A stretch of DNA of 64,000 bases from JASTVH01 sp042862465 (GTDB lineage Bacteria > Pseudomonadota > Gammaproteobacteria > Pseudomonadales > Oleiphilaceae), in contig JASTVH010000002.1 in NCBI GenBank assembly GCA_042862465.1, positions 62,001 through 126,000 on the forward strand. Reading direction: 5' to 3'. Positions 61,950 to 64,000 of the stretch are shown in pieces (within the stretch, counting starts at the first letter, position 1; each line of letters starts with the position of its first letter). Below the pieces are notes generated by a model. The model was not told where the DNA came from. It ran no database searches and saw only the letters and a list, made by a program, of their open reading frames with translations. Position numbers and translations under genes: made by a program.

Positions 61950-63266
61950 ATGAAACACTCCTTGAAACTCGCCGTCAGCTACACTGATACAGCAAGCGGA
62001 AATCGACATCAGCTACCCGCGGTATACGTTCGAGATGGAATCCTGATTTCACATCTGAGATATCTGGCGTGGTACTCAGAAAAAAGCGATTCGTGGAGAG
62101 AAAAATCCGTCTTTTCGGTGCGGTTACTGATCGACTACATAGAGGCGGCACCAAGCTTTAAGAAAACGACAGTAATATTAAAGAGCTTCACTGAGGCCCT
62201 GGTAACAGGAACTATCGATTTTCACACGAGCGATGATCCCCTCGACCTTTTTTGGAAACCCCGTGACCTCAGGGTTGCCAACAACATTCTCTTCCACATT
62301 ACACATTACACGGACTTTCTAGCGAGACAGGATGGATACGACCAAAACCGTATAAATCCTTTTCGTAAAGCTACTGGATGGGAAGAGCGGCTAAATTGGT
62401 GCGCCTACTACCACAAGCAAGCCAATGTGTTTCTGAATCACCTTTCTAATTATTCTGAGGCCCAACAGGCCGCTGCACGAAAACGACTTATTTATACCCC
62501 TATACAGCTAAATGTCAGCAATGACAAAGCCGAGCGTTTCCCAGAAGACAAGATTGAAACATTGATTAGAGACGGCTTTGTCGTGAGAGGAAAGCCAGAT
62601 TACCGCTCACAAGCAATGACCATGCTACTCAATTATGGAGGGCTTCGAAAAAGCGAACTCTTCCACATCTTCACCTCGGATATAACCATAGATCCTAACC
62701 ATAAGGATGAGGCGTTAGTTCGGGTTTATCACCCAATATACGGGAGGTCACCAGATCCAAGATATGATAACCGAAATGAGTACCTTATATCCGAAACAAA
62801 CTATAAACCAAGGAATAACTACCGATTAACTGAGCGCCTGTATTCTGGATGGAAAAACCCCCTCCTGACTAGCAGGGATTACTATTTCGAAGTTATTTTC
62901 AGCCCCACCTATAAAGCAAAAGAGTTTCTGGCCGTTTGGGTTAAATATATTAAATACCAAAGGGCCGAACCTGAAAACTTTCACCCATTTGCCTTTACAA
63001 ATGATCGGGGCGAACCAGACACACTAAAAAACTTTCAAAGACGTCACAAAAGAGCAGTAGAAAGAATTGGTCTCGACTGCAAAAAAGAGTTCGGCACGAC
63101 GGAGCACGGCCATCGGCACGCCTATGGTTATCGTGGCCGAGCACTTGGCCAAAGCCAAGTTGAACTTCAAAAGGGAATGCATCATCGAAACCCTAATTCA
63201 TGCCTAATTTATATAAATCCAACTAGTGACGATATCAGGACTAAAATGCGGGAATCTGAAAAGTGA
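61950..63266 (+). CDS. Tyrosine recombinase, GmtY-like
   Basis: A 438-residue site-specific recombinase. The catalytic set is visible: Arg233 in LLNYGGLRKSELF, His386-x2-Arg389-His390 in EHGHRHAYGYRG, His411/His412 in GMHHRNPN, and the nucleophile Tyr421 in SCLIYINP. The long N-terminal region (1-200) is of the type seen in large integrases rather than phage lambda Int. The 3' end overlaps the next gene by 4 bases. It probably excises and inserts the island at greB. Assignment to GmtY is from remembered family features and gene order; a generic large integrase is the alternative. The ribosome-binding site is weak. Confidence 0.8.
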   Translation: MKHSLKLAVSYTDTASGNRHQLPAVYVRDGILISHLRYLAWYSEKSDSWREKSVFSVRLLIDYIEAAPSFKKTTVILKSFTEALVTGTIDFHTSDDPLDLFWKPRDLRVANNILFHITHYTDFLARQDGYDQNRINPFRKATGWEERLNWCAYYHKQANVFLNHLSNYSEAQQAAARKRLIYTPIQLNVSNDKAERFPEDKIETLIRDGFVVRGKPDYRSQAMTMLLNYGGLRKSELFHIFTSDITIDPNHKDEALVRVYHPIYGRSPDPRYDNRNEYLISETNYKPRNNYRLTERLYSGWKNPLLTSRDYYFEVIFSPTYKAKEFLAVWVKYIKYQRAEPENFHPFAFTNDRGEPDTLKNFQRRHKRAVERIGLDCKKEFGTTEHGHRHAYGYRGRALGQSQVELQKGMHHRNPNSCLIYINPTSDDIRTKMRESEK

Positions 63267-64000
63267 ACTCAGGCAAGAAACGCAGATCAGAATTACAAGC
63301 TTTTTCAGCACATTCGGAACGGCTATTTAATAACGAGTGGAGCACTTACTCTGAGTTCTCTAGCACTCCTAAACTGAAGCCTTTTGTAGACCTTAAAAGA
63401 GAGGTTCAGGCACAGGGAATTAAAAGCCAGCGCGAATACAGGTCTTGGATTAAGTCGTTAAAAGATCCCTCTTACCCGAGATCGCCCCACGAAGCTTATA
63501 AAAACGAGTGGAATGGCTGGTACGACTTCTGCGGAAAAGAAAAACCATTCAAGCCGCAGTACATTAACACGCCCTATCAGCTTTGGGCTGATAAAATCCG
63601 AGATTTCATGAAGCAGGCTCAAGGTGGCGGTTCCAAAGAAACCCACTTATGCCGCTTTGTCCGAATTTACGTTGAAAAGTATGACGGCAGCCGTTCTCCG
63701 CAGGAATTACTGACAAAAGAAAGAGTTAACATCCGGCCTTTTCGTGAGGAATTGAAAAAACTGAAAACAGACAATTATCGCCGGAATATGATACTCGCCG
63801 TAAATGAATTTCTTAATTACGTCATTGCCAACGACCTCACTGATGAAGACGAGGAAACGGGTGAGGTTATCCGAGTTATGGATGCCCGAAATCCTTTTCA
63901 ATTGCTCGCAGATGATAAAAGCGTCACTACGCCATCTCGCAACGAGACGACAAAACCCTGTTTACAATATTACTTTGTTCGTAAAGCCCAAGAATGGATT
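63263..64000 (+). CDS. Integrase-repeat protein, GmtZ-like (partial, runs off the window)
   Basis: The open frame starts at GTG 63263, overlapping the recombinase stop, and stays open to the window edge (246 codons seen). Residues about 42-95 contain an integrase-repeat unit of the type FVDLKREVQAQGIKSQREYR followed by WIKSLKDPSYPRSPHEAY and WNGWYDFCGKE. A helical DNA-binding region follows (LWADKIRDFMKQ, VNEFLNYVIAND). The gene order recombinase then integrase-repeat protein agrees with GmtY-GmtZ. The catalytic end, if any, is outside the window. Confidence 0.7.
   Translation, partial: MNSGKKRRSELQAFSAHSERLFNNEWSTYSEFSSTPKLKPFVDLKREVQAQGIKSQREYRSWIKSLKDPSYPRSPHEAYKNEWNGWYDFCGKEKPFKPQYINTPYQLWADKIRDFMKQAQGGGSKETHLCRFVRIYVEKYDGSRSPQELLTKERVNIRPFREELKKLKTDNYRRNMILAVNEFLNYVIANDLTDEDEETGEVIRVMDARNPFQLLADDKSVTTPSRNETTKPCLQYYFVRKAQEWI

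Larger units (their letters stand above)
61835..64000. mobile_element. Left end of an integrated island in greB (GMT-like)
   Basis: From about 61844 the DNA becomes markedly AT-rich and carries a tyrosine recombinase and an integrase-repeat protein in tandem, the first two genes expected of a Gamma-Mobile-Trio (GmtY-GmtZ-GmtX) island. The island breaks greB at the YIYGKK codons. The cargo and the far end are outside the window. Confidence 0.65.

Overview
The window is about 64 kb of gammaproteobacterial chromosome with moderately high GC. Several features point to a marine or halophilic gammaproteobacterium of the Marinobacter/Hahella type: an adenosine kinase of the PfkB family, a complete type VI secretion system (T6SS) with phospho-regulation, a PEP-CTERM protein, GreB, and three RsmY/RsmZ-like small RNAs. 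The genus is an inference from gene content. No rRNA, tRNA or CRISPR array was seen.

Layout. 1-3.4 kb: the end of a sensor kinase, small exported and membrane proteins, a metallo-beta-lactamase-fold protein and a hexose-6-phosphate mutarotase. 3.4-7.8 kb: a four-gene minus-strand signalling operon. It holds an ethylene-receptor-like histidine kinase, a single-domain receiver, a receiver-GGDEF-EAL protein and a receiver lacking its phosphorylation residues. 7.8-8.9 kb: two small RNAs with many GGA motifs, an outer-membrane barrel remnant and a REP pair. 8.9-15.6 kb: an FtsH paralogue, adenosine kinase, an M4 metalloprotease with a discoidin-like tail, and a 2OG-Fe(II) oxygenase. 15.7-17.1 kb: a PEP-CTERM protein and a third small RNA of the same family.

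17.2-31.6 kb is a T6SS effector island: Rhs with its immunity gene, displaced Rhs tips, two nearly identical 685-bp REP-RAYT units, a lysozyme-like effector, a Stv-like effector with immunity gene, VgrG and Hcp. 31.7-54.6 kb is the T6SS core on the minus strand (ClpV, TssG/F/E, TagJ, a pore-former-like effector pair, two TssC-type proteins, TssB, TssA, PppA, TagF, TssM, TssL, TssK, TssJ, TagH). 54.9-58.7 kb has PAAR and the PpkA kinase on the plus strand and a VasH-type regulator with a broken ATPase core on the minus strand. 59.3-61.3 kb is housekeeping: a thioesterase-like protein, an acyl-CoA-binding protein and an isolated integrase N-domain. From about 61.84 kb a mobile island interrupts greB. 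It begins with a tyrosine recombinase and an integrase-repeat protein (GmtY/GmtZ-like) and runs off the end of the window.

How the parts may work together. PpkA, PppA, TagH and TagF form the post-translational switch known from the Pseudomonas H1-T6SS, which is also controlled by Gac/Rsm. Three GacA-box-driven, CsrA/RsmA-sponge-like RNAs in the same window make a Gac/Rsm-T6SS connection plausible, but the sequence does not prove it. The most distinctive observations are the three RNAs with base-for-base identical promoter spacing, the Etr1-like cassette, the duplicated REP-RAYT units inside Rhs debris, the degenerate VasH, and the island that splits greB.
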